DNA of 64,000 nucleotides from Collinsella tanakaei. Lineage in GTDB: Bacteria; Actinomycetota; Coriobacteriia; Coriobacteriales; Coriobacteriaceae. How positions within the stretch are numbered: the stretch's first letter is position 1; each line of letters starts with the position of its first letter. The DNA lies in contig NZ_JACJKB010000001.1 of NCBI RefSeq assembly GCF_016900375.1, forward strand, positions 124,001 to 188,000, written 5' to 3'. This document shows, piece after piece, positions 42,525 to 52,211 of this stretch. Both the position numbers and the translations under genes were made by a program. The notes beneath the pieces were generated by a model. It searched no databases. It was not told the origin of the DNA and saw only the letters and a list, made by a program, of their open reading frames with translations.

Positions 42525-43568
42525 TTGTTTTCTTTGATGGACATGTTTTTCGGCCAGTACGGGGGAGACCTCGCCATCGACCTCGGCACGGCCAACACGC
42601 TCGTCTCCGTGCGCGGCAAGGGCATCGTCATCCGCGAGCCCTCCGTCGTCGCCATCGACAAGAACGATGAGCGAATCCTCGCCGTCGGCATCGACGCTAA
42701 GCGCATGCTCGGCCGTACGCCCGGAAACATCGTGGCCGTCCGCCCGCTGAAGGACGGCGTCATCGCCGACTTCGACGTGACCGAGGCCATGCTGCGCTAC
42801 TTCATCGACAAGGCGAGCGAGAAGCGCTATCCGTGGACCCCGCGTCCGCGCGTCGTCGTGTGCGTTCCCTCCGGCGTGACGAGCGTCGAGAAGCGCGCCG
42901 TCTTCGAGGCCACGATCTCCGCCGGCGCCCGTCAGGCGTATTTGATCGAGGAGCCGATGGCCGCCGCGATCGGCGCCGACCTTCCTGTCGAGGAGCCCAC
43001 GGGCTCCATGGTCGTGGACATCGGCGGCGGCACCACCGAGGTCGCCGTGATCGCCATGGGCGGCATCGTCGTGTCGCAGTCCATCCGCATCGCGGGCGAT
43101 GAGTTCGACCAGGCGATCCTGTCCCATGTCCGCGACGCCTACAACCTCGCTATCGGCGAGCGTACCGCCGAGGACATCAAGATCAAGGTCGGCTCCGCCG
43201 TGCCGCTCAAGGACGAGCTCGACGTCGAGGTCAACGGCCGCGACGTCATCTCCGGCCTGCCCAAGACCGTTCGCATCGAGAGCGAGGAGATCCGCCGGGC
43301 CCTCAACAAGCCGCTCGACGAGATGACCAAGGCCGTCAAGGAAGCCCTCGACGCCACGCCGCCCGATCTGGCGAGCGACCTTATGTACTACGGAATCCTG
43401 CTCACCGGCGGCGGTGCGCTGCTGCGCGGTCTCGATGTTCGCCTGCGCGACGAAACGGGCGTTGCGGTCAACGTGAGTCCGACGGCTCTCGACAACGTCG
43501 TGAACGGCTGCGCCCGCGTGCTCGAGGCCAACGCGTTCGACGGCGGTTTCGTCCAGAGCAACGCTTAA
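42525..43568 (+). CDS. mreB: Rod shape-determining protein MreB
   Basis: Actin-like filament protein that guides lateral wall synthesis. It is 347 residues. Phosphate 1 motif DLAIDLGTANTLVSVRGKG, PTGSMVVDIGGGTTEVAVIA for phosphate 2 and LLTGGGALLRGLD for the adenosine motif are all present. I chose the TTG five bases after AAGGAG (giving MFSLMDMFFG); an ATG four codons later is possible. mreC follows after 16 bases and mreBCD-pbp2-rodA form one cluster. Confidence 0.96.
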   Translation: MFSLMDMFFGQYGGDLAIDLGTANTLVSVRGKGIVIREPSVVAIDKNDERILAVGIDAKRMLGRTPGNIVAVRPLKDGVIADFDVTEAMLRYFIDKASEKRYPWTPRPRVVVCVPSGVTSVEKRAVFEATISAGARQAYLIEEPMAAAIGADLPVEEPTGSMVVDIGGGTTEVAVIAMGGIVVSQSIRIAGDEFDQAILSHVRDAYNLAIGERTAEDIKIKVGSAVPLKDELDVEVNGRDVISGLPKTVRIESEEIRRALNKPLDEMTKAVKEALDATPPDLASDLMYYGILLTGGGALLRGLDVRLRDETGVAVNVSPTALDNVVNGCARVLEANAFDGGFVQSNA

Positions 43569-43584
43569 CGGAAGGTTTTATCGG

Positions 43585-44622
43585 TTGCCTCGTACTCAGA
43601 AGTATCCTTCCTCACATCTGAATACCAAGCGTCAATCAACGGGGATTCGCCCGTTGATTGTTTTATGCGTCGTCTCGATCCTCCTGCTCACGTTCTACAT
43701 CCGTGAGGGGGATCGCGGGCCCATCCACTCCATCCGTTCGGGCGTTGTGACGGTGACGAGTCCCCTTCGGTTCGTCGGCTCGGCGGTTGCGACCCCCTTC
43801 AACGCCGTTGGGAACATCTTCTCGAACCTTACGGCCTCTCAGGAGACCCTAAGCGACCTTCAGGCCAAAAACGCCGAGCTCACCGCCCAGGTGGCCGAGC
43901 TCTCCGAGGCCCAGGAGACCGCGACGCGCCTCGAGGCGCTCGTGGGCCTTCAGTCCACCTATAACCTGCAGTCCACCGCCGCGCGCATCATCGGCGCCTC
44001 CGGTGACGCATGGTCCCAGACCGTGACGATCGACAAGGGTTCTGCCGACGGGTTCACCGTGGGCATGCCCGTCTGCAACGCCTACGGCGTGATCGGCCAG
44101 ATCACCGAATGCGCGCTCAACGTGTCTACCGTTCTGCTCATCAACGATGAGTCCTCGGGCGTCTCCGCCATGGTCCAGAGCTCGCGCGCCCAGGGCATGC
44201 TGCGCGGCCAGGCCGACGGCAGCTTGCGGCTCGAATACGTTCCCGCTGACGCCGAGGTCAAGGTCGGTGACATCGTGATCACCTCCGGTATCGGCGGCGT
44301 CTTCCCCAAGGGCCTGCCGCTTGGCACCGTCACCTCCGTCGAGAAGAGCGATAACGACGTTTACTACACCATCAACGTGCGCATGCAGGCGTCGGCCGAG
44401 AACAACGAGGAGGTCCTCGTCATCACATCGCTCAATCCCGACCAGGTGGCCACCGACGAGGAGATCGTCGCCGCGAACGATGCCGAAGCCGCCCCTGCGC
44501 AGGATACGACCCAAGATGACGATTCGGCGGATTCTGCCGACGACGGGTCGGGCGACAGCGAGAGCGGGCAGGATGATACGTCGGAAGACGAGTATTCCGA
44601 GTCCGACGACTACGAGGAATAG
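43585..44622 (+). CDS. mreC: Rod shape-determining protein MreC
   Basis: Bitopic scaffold that links MreB to the periplasmic-face wall machinery. It is 345 residues: a short cytosolic N-terminus, one membrane helix (about 22-41, LIVLCVVSILLLTFYI), a coiled coil (about 82-115, LSDLQAKNAELTAQVAELSE), then the double beta-barrel core (VTIDKGSADGFTVGMPV, VLLINDESSGVSAMVQ, GDIVITSGIGGVFPKGLPLG). It ends with an unusual Asp/Ser/Glu-rich tail of about 70 residues. The start is TTG behind GGAAGG. Confidence 0.94.
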   Translation: MPRTQKYPSSHLNTKRQSTGIRPLIVLCVVSILLLTFYIREGDRGPIHSIRSGVVTVTSPLRFVGSAVATPFNAVGNIFSNLTASQETLSDLQAKNAELTAQVAELSEAQETATRLEALVGLQSTYNLQSTAARIIGASGDAWSQTVTIDKGSADGFTVGMPVCNAYGVIGQITECALNVSTVLLINDESSGVSAMVQSSRAQGMLRGQADGSLRLEYVPADAEVKVGDIVITSGIGGVFPKGLPLGTVTSVEKSDNDVYYTINVRMQASAENNEEVLVITSLNPDQVATDEEIVAANDAEAAPAQDTTQDDDSADSADDGSGDSESGQDDTSEDEYSESDDYEE

Positions 44623-44633
44623 GAGGGAGGACC

Positions 44634-45179
44634 ATGCCGCTTCGCGAGACCACGCGTTCACTGCAGGGTGTTTGGATAATCGCCATCGTCGCAGCCGTGC
44701 TGCAGGTGGCCCTCTCGCCCCAGATTTCCATCCTGAACGGGACCGTCAACTTCATGATGGTCCTCTCCATCACCCTCGCGCTGACCGCAGAGCCGGGAAC
44801 CGCCGTGATCATCGGCTTCGCTTCGGGCCTTTTCTTCGATCTCACCTCGTCTGCACCCGTGGGGCTCATGTCTCTCATCCTGTCGGTCGCGTCGTTCCTC
44901 GTGGCAAGCTCCGCTCACGGCGCGATGGGCGGCATCACGCGCGAGTCGATACGTCTCGTTGGCATCGCCCTGCTTGTCGCCAATCTGCTGTACGGCCTCT
45001 GCCTGTTTTTCATGGGCGTGCAGGGCGACCTCCTCTGGGCGCTTTTGGGTCACGGGCTCTCGTCGACCGTGCTCGACTTCCTGGTCGCGCTCATCTTCAT
45101 GGCCATCGGCGGCGGATCGTCCTCGCAGCGCAGCTTCAGCACGCGCGGTGGCGCCTCCCGCTACAAGATGCCGCGATAG
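44634..45179 (+). CDS. mreD: Rod shape-determining protein MreD
   Basis: Integral membrane partner of MreC. It is 181 residues with five predicted helices (WIIAIVAAVLQVALSPQI; FMMVLSITLALTAEPGTAVI; GFASGLFFDLTSSAPVG, the conserved GFxxGLxxD-like segment; LVGIALLVANLLYGLCLFFM; FLVALIFMAIGGG). AGGAGGGAGGACC precedes the ATG. It lies between mreC and pbp2 with short spacers. Confidence 0.9.
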   Translation: MPLRETTRSLQGVWIIAIVAAVLQVALSPQISILNGTVNFMMVLSITLALTAEPGTAVIIGFASGLFFDLTSSAPVGLMSLILSVASFLVASSAHGAMGGITRESIRLVGIALLVANLLYGLCLFFMGVQGDLLWALLGHGLSSTVLDFLVALIFMAIGGGSSSQRSFSTRGGASRYKMPR

Positions 45180-45194
45180 GAGGGCGTGCGCGCA

Positions 45195-47252
45195 GTGAAT
45201 GCACAGGTCATCGTCATCATTGCCGGCGTCATCCTTGTCATCGCGATTATCGGGTCGCTGCTGTTCCTAAGGAGCGCTGGAGGTAGGTTCACCTACGATA
45301 CGCAGCACGGAACGCGTCCGCGTGCCACCGAGGGCGAAGGCAACACGCCGGGTGTGGCCTTCAAGGGCCGCTTCACGATGCTCACTGCTGGCGCCGGGGC
45401 CATCTTCGCCGCCATCGTCGCCAAGCTCTGGAGCATGCAGATGGTCTCCTCCGACTACTACGAGGAGCTTTCCGTCCAGAACCAAACCCGCACCGTCACG
45501 ACGCCCGCGCCGCGAGGCCGCATTCTCGACCGCAACGGCGAACCGCTCGTTATGAACCGTGCGAGCCTGACCGTCGCGGGCTATCGCGACCTCGCCGACA
45601 ACACCGTGCTCGTGCGCCATCTGGCAAACGTCCTCGGCATGCCCTATATCGCCGTGCGCCGCAACATCCAGGACTACAACCAGGGCGCGCAGAGCCTCCA
45701 TACCATCGCGAGCGACGTGCGTCGATCGACTGTGGCCTATATCCAGGAGCATGTGGCGGAGTTCGCCGGCGTCGAGGTTGTGGAGCGCACCGAGCGCGTC
45801 TATCCTCACGGCGAGCTCGCGGCCCATGTCCTGGGCTATACCGGCACCGTCACCCAGGAGCAGCTCGAGGCGCAGGAGGAGCGCCAGGCCTCCGGCGAGA
45901 GCACCGCGGGGTCCATCGAGTACCAGTCCGGCGACATCGTCGGTCAGGCCGGCGTCGAGATCCAATACGAGAACCTGCTGCAGGGCATCCGCGGCGAGCA
46001 GACCGTCCAGGTTGATGCTTCCGGCAACGTCACCGGCGCCACGGGCGCGGTGCCCCCAGAGCCGGGCAGCGACATCAAGCTGACCATCGACGTCACCATC
46101 CAGCAGGCCTGTGAGGACGGCCTCCAGCGCGCGATGCAGATCGCCCAGCAGCTCGGTAACGAGAACGCCACGCGCGGCGCCTGCGTGTGCCTCGACCCTT
46201 CGAACGGCGAGATCCTCGGTATGGCGAGCGCTCCGAAGTTCGACCCCTCCGTCTTCATCGGCGGCGTTTCCACCGATGTCTGGAACGTGCTGAACAGCGA
46301 TGACGGCGGCCATCCCATGGTCAACCGCGCCATCGCGGGCGAATACATGTCGGCTTCGACCATCAAGCCGCTCTCGGCGCTCGCCGCGCTCGAGTACGGC
46401 ATCATGGATGAGAAGCAGACGGTCAACTGCACCGGCTGGTGGACGGGCATGGGCGAGGCCAACGGACGCTATTGCTGGGACCACTCCGGTCACGGCCCCA
46501 TGAACCTGCGCAACGGCATCGTGATGTCCTGCGACCCCGTGTTCTACGAGATCGGCAAGGGCTTCTACTACGACGAGCAGAATCCCGAGGGCCTGCAGGA
46601 GGTCTTCCGCCGCTGGGGCCTGGGCGACACCACCGGTGTCGACCTGCCCGCCGAAAGCGCCGGCCGCGTGCCCGATGCCCAGTGGAAGTACGATTACTTC
46701 TCCAACTGGGAGGCAGCTGACCGCGAGTGGAACGCCGGCGACATGTGCAACATCGTCATCGGCCAGGGCGACATCCTCGTCACGCCGCTCCAGATGGCCT
46801 GCGTCTACGCCGGTATCGCCAACGGCGGGCGCGAGCCGGTGCCGCACGTGTTCCTCTCGGCGCTCAGCCGTGACGGCGAGGGCGACGCGGTGACCTATGA
46901 GGCGCGCGACCGCCTGATCGGTGAATACCGCCAGGAATCCGATATGGAGCTCGTCCAGGACGCCTTGCAGGGCGTCATCTACGAGGAGTCCGCATCCCAG
47001 GCGTCCCACTTCACGAACCTCGATATCACGGTTGCCGGCAAGTCCGGCACCGGCCAGAAGACCGGCGAGGACGACTACTCGTGGTTTGCCGTCTACGGTC
47101 CGGTCGACGACCCGAAGTACGTCGTCGTGGCCCTTGTCGAGCAGGGCGGCTTCGGCTCCACCTCGGCCATCCACGCCGTGCGCCACGTGCTCGGCGTCAT
47201 CTATAACCAACCCGATACCGCAGCGATCGACGCGGGCGACGGCTCGCGGTAG
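45195..47252 (+). CDS. mrdA: Penicillin-binding protein 2 (elongasome transpeptidase)
   Basis: Class B PBP that cross-links wall peptides during elongation with RodA. It is 685 residues. Two hydrophobic segments lie near the N-terminus (about 3-22, and about 60-80 before the dimerisation domain, whose first motif is APRGRILDRNG). The transpeptidase active Ser is in SASTIKPL, the second motif region follows at SCDPVFYEIG, and the KTG-box reads AGKSGTGQK. Start choice: GTG at 45195 has AGGAGGG ten bases upstream; a GTG at 45186 is too close to it. Two N-terminal helices are unusual, since most PBP2 proteins have one. Confidence 0.93.
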   Translation: MNAQVIVIIAGVILVIAIIGSLLFLRSAGGRFTYDTQHGTRPRATEGEGNTPGVAFKGRFTMLTAGAGAIFAAIVAKLWSMQMVSSDYYEELSVQNQTRTVTTPAPRGRILDRNGEPLVMNRASLTVAGYRDLADNTVLVRHLANVLGMPYIAVRRNIQDYNQGAQSLHTIASDVRRSTVAYIQEHVAEFAGVEVVERTERVYPHGELAAHVLGYTGTVTQEQLEAQEERQASGESTAGSIEYQSGDIVGQAGVEIQYENLLQGIRGEQTVQVDASGNVTGATGAVPPEPGSDIKLTIDVTIQQACEDGLQRAMQIAQQLGNENATRGACVCLDPSNGEILGMASAPKFDPSVFIGGVSTDVWNVLNSDDGGHPMVNRAIAGEYMSASTIKPLSALAALEYGIMDEKQTVNCTGWWTGMGEANGRYCWDHSGHGPMNLRNGIVMSCDPVFYEIGKGFYYDEQNPEGLQEVFRRWGLGDTTGVDLPAESAGRVPDAQWKYDYFSNWEAADREWNAGDMCNIVIGQGDILVTPLQMACVYAGIANGGREPVPHVFLSALSRDGEGDAVTYEARDRLIGEYRQESDMELVQDALQGVIYEESASQASHFTNLDITVAGKSGTGQKTGEDDYSWFAVYGPVDDPKYVVVALVEQGGFGSTSAIHAVRHVLGVIYNQPDTAAIDAGDGSR

Positions 47253-47261
47253 GGAGGCGAT

Positions 47262-48476
47262 ATGGCAACATCCGCACAACAGCGCCCGGCGGCACCATCG
47301 GCCGACGCGCTCAAGCGCGTCAACCGGAAGCTCGGTCAGACCCGCGGCTCGCTTGCTCGCTCCATCAACATCCCGGTGCTCCTTGCCGCGACCGCGCTCA
47401 TCGCATACGGCGCGCTCGTCATCTGGACGGCCTCGCTCACCATCGCCGACGCCTCGTTTTCGCGCCATCTGCTCGGCATCGGCCTCGGTGCGGTGCTGGC
47501 AGTCTTCTGCTGGAACTTCGATTTCCGCGGGTTCGCGAACCTTTCGACACCGCTGCTCGTCATCGACCTCATCGTGATCTTCTCGCCCTACATTCCCGGC
47601 CTTTCGTACAACGCGATGGGCATGACCGGTTGGATCCAGATTCCGTTTATCGGCCTCACGTTCCAGCCTGTCGAGCTCGCGAAGATCATCACCGTGTTCA
47701 TCGTCGCGGCGCTCGGCGCGCAGTACAACGGCAAGATCGATTCGGTGCGCGAGTACGTCAAGCTCTGCGGCATGCTCGCGGTGCCCTTCATGGCGATCAT
47801 CCTCGCCGGCGACCTCGGCAGTGGACTCGTCGTGTTCTTCTCCGGCGCCATCGTCATCATGATGAGCGGACCCAAGAAGGAATGGGTGCTCTCGACCATC
47901 GCCATCATCATCGGTCTCGTGGCGCTGCTGCTTGCCCTCGACTCGGTGGTCGACAGCCTGCTCGGCCGCGACGTGCTGCTCAAGCAGTACCAGATGAACC
48001 GCCTGCTGGTGTTCATCGATCCGACTGCTGATACGTCTGATGCCGGCTACAACCTCATGCAGTCGCTCATTGCCGTCGGCTCCGGTGGCTTTTTCGGCAA
48101 GGGCATCGGCGCCGCATCGCAGGCGGGGGAGGGCTTTCTGCCCGAGGCCCACACCGACTTCGTCTTCGCCCTGCTGTCGGAGGAATTCGGCTTCGTGGGC
48201 GCCCTGCTGCTGCTCGCCCTGTTCGCCGTGCTGATCTTCGGCACGATCCGCGTCGCCTTCCGCAACGATTCCCTGTTCTTGAAGCTCGTCGCCGTTGGCA
48301 TCGTGGGAATCTGGCTCTTCCAGATCCTCGAGAACATCGGCATGTGCATCGGCCTCATGCCCATCACGGGCATTCCGTTGCCGTTCATCAGCTTCGGCTC
48401 GAGTTCCATGATCATGCAGATGGCCAACGTCGGTATCGTCCAGTCCATCTGGCGGTCGCGTGCCAAGCCGGCATAG
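47262..48476 (+). CDS. rodA: RodA (SEDS peptidoglycan glycosyltransferase)
   Basis: Polymerises lipid II in the rod complex together with PBP2. It is 404 residues with about ten membrane helices. Family motifs: GMTGWIQIPFIGLTFQPVELAKI, the extracellular loop QYQMNRLLVFIDPTAD, GGFFGKGIGAASQ, LPEAHTDFVFALLSEEFGF (containing the catalytic-loop Asp) and GIPLPFISFGSSSMI. An N-terminal cytosolic tail of about 35 residues precedes helix 1. It is immediately downstream of pbp2 (nine bases). Confidence 0.94.
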   Translation: MATSAQQRPAAPSADALKRVNRKLGQTRGSLARSINIPVLLAATALIAYGALVIWTASLTIADASFSRHLLGIGLGAVLAVFCWNFDFRGFANLSTPLLVIDLIVIFSPYIPGLSYNAMGMTGWIQIPFIGLTFQPVELAKIITVFIVAALGAQYNGKIDSVREYVKLCGMLAVPFMAIILAGDLGSGLVVFFSGAIVIMMSGPKKEWVLSTIAIIIGLVALLLALDSVVDSLLGRDVLLKQYQMNRLLVFIDPTADTSDAGYNLMQSLIAVGSGGFFGKGIGAASQAGEGFLPEAHTDFVFALLSEEFGFVGALLLLALFAVLIFGTIRVAFRNDSLFLKLVAVGIVGIWLFQILENIGMCIGLMPITGIPLPFISFGSSSMIMQMANVGIVQSIWRSRAKPA

Positions 48477-48517
48477 TCGCCGAGCCGCCCCGTATCTACC
48501 GTACCTAGGAGGAAAAG

Positions 48518-49429
48518 GTGCATCTTCCCGTCAACAGATTCGCCGAGGCCCTGAAGATGGGCGTGACGTCGCTGCGCGATTCCGATGAACCGGTGCGCAT
48601 CGCCGTCTTCGTGGATTCCAGCGCGACGCCGTTTCTGATCAACACGATTCGCGAGGCGCTCGTCCCCCAAACCACCTCTGCGCTCGTCCGCGTCCAGATG
48701 CTGAGCGAGCAGCCCTCCGTCAAGGCCGACACGGATATCTCCATCGTCATTTCCTGCGGCTCCGAGGGCCTTCAGCAGGCGGTCCAACAGATCGTCGTCG
48801 CCGGCGCGCCCACCGTCGTGGTGAGCGAGTCGAGCGTCGAGGTGCCGTTCGTCGAGCAGGATACCCGCATGCTCGGATCCATCGCATCGACGAACAAGAC
48901 CTATCTGCTCGAGGCGCTTGCGCGCTGGATCCTCGATCGCACCGAGAAGGACATCGCCTTCGCGTCGAACTTCCCCTTCATGCGTATCGCCGCCGCGAAC
49001 CGCATCATCACCTCCTGCGCGCTTACGAACATGGCAACCGGCGCTTTGGCCTTTATTCCCGGCTCTGACTTCCCGGTCATGACGGTGGCGCAGCTCGGTA
49101 TGATGCTCGACCTCTCCGCTGCCTTCGGCAAGCCGCTCGTGTTCGAGCGCGGCTACGAGGCCGCCGGTGTGGTCGCGGGCGCCTTCGTGTCCCGCGCCCT
49201 CGCTCGTGCGATCAGCGAGCAGGTGCCGCGCATGGGCTTCATCGTCAAGGCGCTTGTCGGCGCCGCGGGAACCGTCGCCATCGGCCGTACGCTCATGGCC
49301 GTCTATGAGCGCGATGTCGATTACAGCCGCGTCAACGAGGTTCTCGGCGGCGCGCTGTCCCGTGCTCGTGGCGCCCTTTCGAGCGTTATCCCCGCCGTCC
49401 GCACCGCCGCCGAGACGGGGAGGGCCTAA
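48518..49429 (+). CDS. DUF697-like protein of unknown function
   Basis: 303 residues starting at GTG with TAGGAGGAAAAG upstream. The N-terminal 125 residues look like an alpha/beta domain (VRIAVFVDSSATPFLINTIR; ISIVISCGSEGLQQAVQQIV). The C-terminal half has helix-rich, partly hydrophobic sequence (ANRIITSCALTNMATGALAF, FIPGSDFPVMTVAQLGMMLD) that matches the DUF697/YcjF-like pattern of a Pro-Asp-Q signature followed by a glycine-rich hydrophobic pair. No GTP-binding motifs are present. Location after rodA suggests an envelope-linked role, unproven. Confidence 0.7.
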   Translation: MHLPVNRFAEALKMGVTSLRDSDEPVRIAVFVDSSATPFLINTIREALVPQTTSALVRVQMLSEQPSVKADTDISIVISCGSEGLQQAVQQIVVAGAPTVVVSESSVEVPFVEQDTRMLGSIASTNKTYLLEALARWILDRTEKDIAFASNFPFMRIAAANRIITSCALTNMATGALAFIPGSDFPVMTVAQLGMMLDLSAAFGKPLVFERGYEAAGVVAGAFVSRALARAISEQVPRMGFIVKALVGAAGTVAIGRTLMAVYERDVDYSRVNEVLGGALSRARGALSSVIPAVRTAAETGRA

Positions 49430-51301
49430 GTGAGGATCGCCTACGAGAACCGGTTCGCCGATATCGAGCCCCTGCTTCCGCGCGTCGAGAAGCCGAGCCG
49501 CTATATCGACCACGAGTGGGGCACGCTGTCTTGCCCCGACGCCGATTACCGCATCTGCATGATCTACCCGGACGTGTACGAGGTCGGCCTGCCCAACCAG
49601 GGCATCGCCATCCTGTACTCCGTCCTGAACGCCCAGGAGGGCATCTCCTGCGAGCGCGGTTACGTACCCTGGGTCGATATGGCAGACCTCATGCGCGAGG
49701 CGGGCGTGCCGCTGCTATCGCTTGAGGGAGCCGCCCCTGTCGCGTCCTTCGATGCCGTCGGCCTGCACATTCCCCACGAGATGGCCGTGACGAACCTGCT
49801 GGAGACACTCGACCTGGCCGGCATACCGCTGCGTGCGGCCGATCGCGGCGAGGATGATCCGCTCGTTTTCGCGGGCGGCCCGTCTGTATACAATCCCGAA
49901 CCCTATGCCCCCTTCATCGACGCCATCCTGATCGGCGAGGGCGAGGAGCATCTTCCCCAGGTCTGCCGCGAGCACCGCGAGCTGCGCGATGCCGGTGCGA
50001 GCCGCGCCGAGATCCTCCGTGCGCTCGCGGACATCCCTGGCACCTATGTGCCGAGCCTCTACGAGGTAAAGACGGGGGAGGGCTGCGGACCCCACGGTCA
50101 CGCCGTGCCGCTCGATGGCGCCCCTGAGATCGTCCATAAGCGCGTGGTCGCCGACTTCGGCGTCACCGACCCGGTACCCCAGTCGGTCGTCCCCTTCGCC
50201 CAGCTCGTGCACGACCGCCTTTCCATCGAGGTGCTGCGCGGCTGCGCTCGCGGCTGCCGCTTCTGCCAGGCGGGCATGACCTATCGTCCGGTGCGTGAGC
50301 GCACGCCCGACCAGATCGTATCGGCCGTGGTCTCGGGCCTGAAGAGGACCGGGTACGATGAGGTGTCGCTCACCTCGCTTTCTACCACGGACCACTCCTG
50401 CTGCGCCAGCGTGCTCGAGCGTCTGAACCGTCGCCTTGAGGATACGGGCATCCGCGTGTCCATTCCCTCGCAGCGCCTCGATTCGTTCGGCATCGACATG
50501 GCTGCGCGCGTGGCGGGCGAGAAGAAGGGCGGCCTCACGTTCGCTCCGGAGGCGGGCAGCCAGCGCCTGCGCGACATCATCAACAAGAACGTCACCGAGG
50601 ATGACCTCGAGCGCGCCACCCGCGCGGCCTTCGAGGCCGGTTGGCGCCGCTGCAAGCTCTACTTCATGATGGGGCTTCCCGGCGAGACGGATGAGGACAT
50701 CGTCGCCATTGCCGAGCTTGCCGACCGCACCTACGAGCTTGCCCGCGAGGTCGTTCCGCCCGCCCAGCGCGGCGGCATCTCAGTGTCGGTATCCTGCTCG
50801 GTCTTCATCCCCAAGGCGTCTACGCCCTTCCAGTGGTGCGCCCAGACGCCCGATGACGAGGTCAAGCGCCGCCAGCAGCTGCTTATCCACAGCGTGCGCA
50901 ACCGCGCCGTGCGCGTTCACTACCATGACGCCGACACCTCGCTGCTCGAGGCGGTCCTTTCGCGCGGCGGCCGCGATATCGCGCCGCTGATCGAGGCCGC
51001 TTGGCGCCGCGGTGCGCGCTTCGACGCCTGGACCGAGCAGTTCGACCTCTCTCGCTGGGAGGAGGCCGCAACGGAATGCGGTATCGACCTGCGCGCCGTT
51101 GCCCAGACGCCCTGCGACCTCGATGACCCGCTGCCGTGGGACCATATCAGCTCCGGCGTCTCCAAGGGCTACCTGCTGCGCGAGTATCGCCGCGCCCTTG
51201 CCGGCGAGACCACGCCCGACTGCACGCGCACCAGCTGCACCGGCTGCGGCGTCTGCCCAACACTGAACGTTTCGAATGTCTTGGTAGGTGAGCGCAAATG
51301 A
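49430..51301 (+). CDS. TIGR03960-family B12-binding-type radical SAM protein
   Basis: 623 residues. The N-terminal domain (YRICMIYPDVYEVGLPNQGI; GLHIPHEMAVTNLLETLDLA; LVFAGGPSVYNPEPYAPF; ILIGEGEEHL) resembles the cobalamin-binding Rossmann domain, although the cobalamin His motif DxHxxG is not evident. The radical SAM domain has the cluster motif LRGCARGCRFCQAG (CxxxCxxC) and EAGSQRLRDIINKN. A C-terminal Cys cluster (CTRTSCTGCGVCPT) may bind iron or zinc. The start is GTG overlapping the previous stop region. It is paired with the TIGR03936 gene (four-base overlap) as in many bacteria; its reaction is unknown. Confidence 0.88.
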   Translation: MRIAYENRFADIEPLLPRVEKPSRYIDHEWGTLSCPDADYRICMIYPDVYEVGLPNQGIAILYSVLNAQEGISCERGYVPWVDMADLMREAGVPLLSLEGAAPVASFDAVGLHIPHEMAVTNLLETLDLAGIPLRAADRGEDDPLVFAGGPSVYNPEPYAPFIDAILIGEGEEHLPQVCREHRELRDAGASRAEILRALADIPGTYVPSLYEVKTGEGCGPHGHAVPLDGAPEIVHKRVVADFGVTDPVPQSVVPFAQLVHDRLSIEVLRGCARGCRFCQAGMTYRPVRERTPDQIVSAVVSGLKRTGYDEVSLTSLSTTDHSCCASVLERLNRRLEDTGIRVSIPSQRLDSFGIDMAARVAGEKKGGLTFAPEAGSQRLRDIINKNVTEDDLERATRAAFEAGWRRCKLYFMMGLPGETDEDIVAIAELADRTYELAREVVPPAQRGGISVSVSCSVFIPKASTPFQWCAQTPDDEVKRRQQLLIHSVRNRAVRVHYHDADTSLLEAVLSRGGRDIAPLIEAAWRRGARFDAWTEQFDLSRWEEAATECGIDLRAVAQTPCDLDDPLPWDHISSGVSKGYLLREYRRALAGETTPDCTRTSCTGCGVCPTLNVSNVLVGERK

Positions 51302-52113
51302 GCGAACAGGATTCCGCTGCCCGCTTCAGGTTCCGCGCACGCTACGTCAAGCATGGGCGCCTTGCCTATCTCGGCCATCTTGAGCTCGCGCATACCATCG
51401 AGCGCGTCGTGAGGCGCGCGGCATTGCCCTATGCAGTGACGCAGGGGTTCTCGCCCCATATGCGCGTAGGCTTCACCTCGGCGCTTCCCGTGGGTACGGC
51501 GTCGGATGCCGAGTACTTCGATGTGTGGCTCACCGACTACGTGCCGGCAGACGTGGCCTTAAGGCGTCTTTCCGCCGCGGCTCCCGCCGATATGGCACCC
51601 GTGGAGCTCAGCTACCTCGACCTGCGCGCGCCGGCCCTTACGGCCGAGATCACGCGCGCCCTCTACCGTGTGGAGCTCACGCCCGCACGAGGCGATGTCG
51701 ATGCTGCTTCTGTTTCCGCAGCCCTTGAGCAGGTGATCGGGCAGGGGAGCATCCCATACGTGCGCGGGCGCAAGCAGAAGGAGCTCGACCTTGAGACCAC
51801 GCTCGTCTCAGCCGATTGCAGCCCTTCCGACGAGGGCCGCATCGCGCTCGATCTGGACACGCGCGTGAGCAACGAGGGTTCGCTTCGCCCTGAGATCCTC
51901 ATCGCGGCGCTCGACCGGGCGCTGTGTCCTGCCCATGAATTTGAAGGTCCTATTGTTTCGTCGGGAATCCAAGACCTTTACGCGTTTAGGCGCTATTCTG
52001 TTTGCAGGACTGCTCAGTACGTAGAGGACGCTGACGGATCCCTCTTGAGTCCTTTGCGCGCTGGCGAGACAACCTCTGCTCCCATCTCGGTCTCGTCTGT
52101 GCCGTCCTTGTGA
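51298..52113 (+). CDS. TIGR03936-family (DUF2344) radical SAM-linked protein
   Basis: 271 residues. It opens RFRARYVKHGRLAYLGHLEL followed by AHTIERVVRRAALPYAVTQGFSPH in two successive blocks, the diagnostic pattern of DUF2344, then FTSALPVGTASDAEYFDVWL. In other genomes this domain is fused to or adjacent to the TIGR03960 radical SAM protein, as here. The last 40 residues are less conserved and slightly AT-richer. Function unknown; a role in tRNA/ribosome modification has been suggested for the pair by context only. Confidence 0.85.
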   Translation: MSEQDSAARFRFRARYVKHGRLAYLGHLELAHTIERVVRRAALPYAVTQGFSPHMRVGFTSALPVGTASDAEYFDVWLTDYVPADVALRRLSAAAPADMAPVELSYLDLRAPALTAEITRALYRVELTPARGDVDAASVSAALEQVIGQGSIPYVRGRKQKELDLETTLVSADCSPSDEGRIALDLDTRVSNEGSLRPEILIAALDRALCPAHEFEGPIVSSGIQDLYAFRRYSVCRTAQYVEDADGSLLSPLRAGETTSAPISVSSVPSL

Positions 52114-52142
52114 ATTAGCAGGGAGAATCCCATTTCCCCTTG

Positions 52143-52171
52143 TTGACGCACATATAACCTCCTGTTAGGAT
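52143..52171 (+). promoter_or_regulatory. Sigma-70 type promoter of rplU-rpmA
   Basis: TTGACG (52143-52148), a 17-base spacer and TAGGAT (52166-52171) lie about 40 bases before the rplU start, giving a leader of roughly 35 bases. Confidence 0.7.
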
Positions 52172-52211
52172 ATTCGGCTGTTGCACTAACTGATGCATGA
52201 AGGGCAAAACA

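Noticed and set aside
45267-48152. 961-codon open frame antisense to pbp2 and rodA
   Set aside because: Shadow of two canonical genes; no ribosome binding site or motif.
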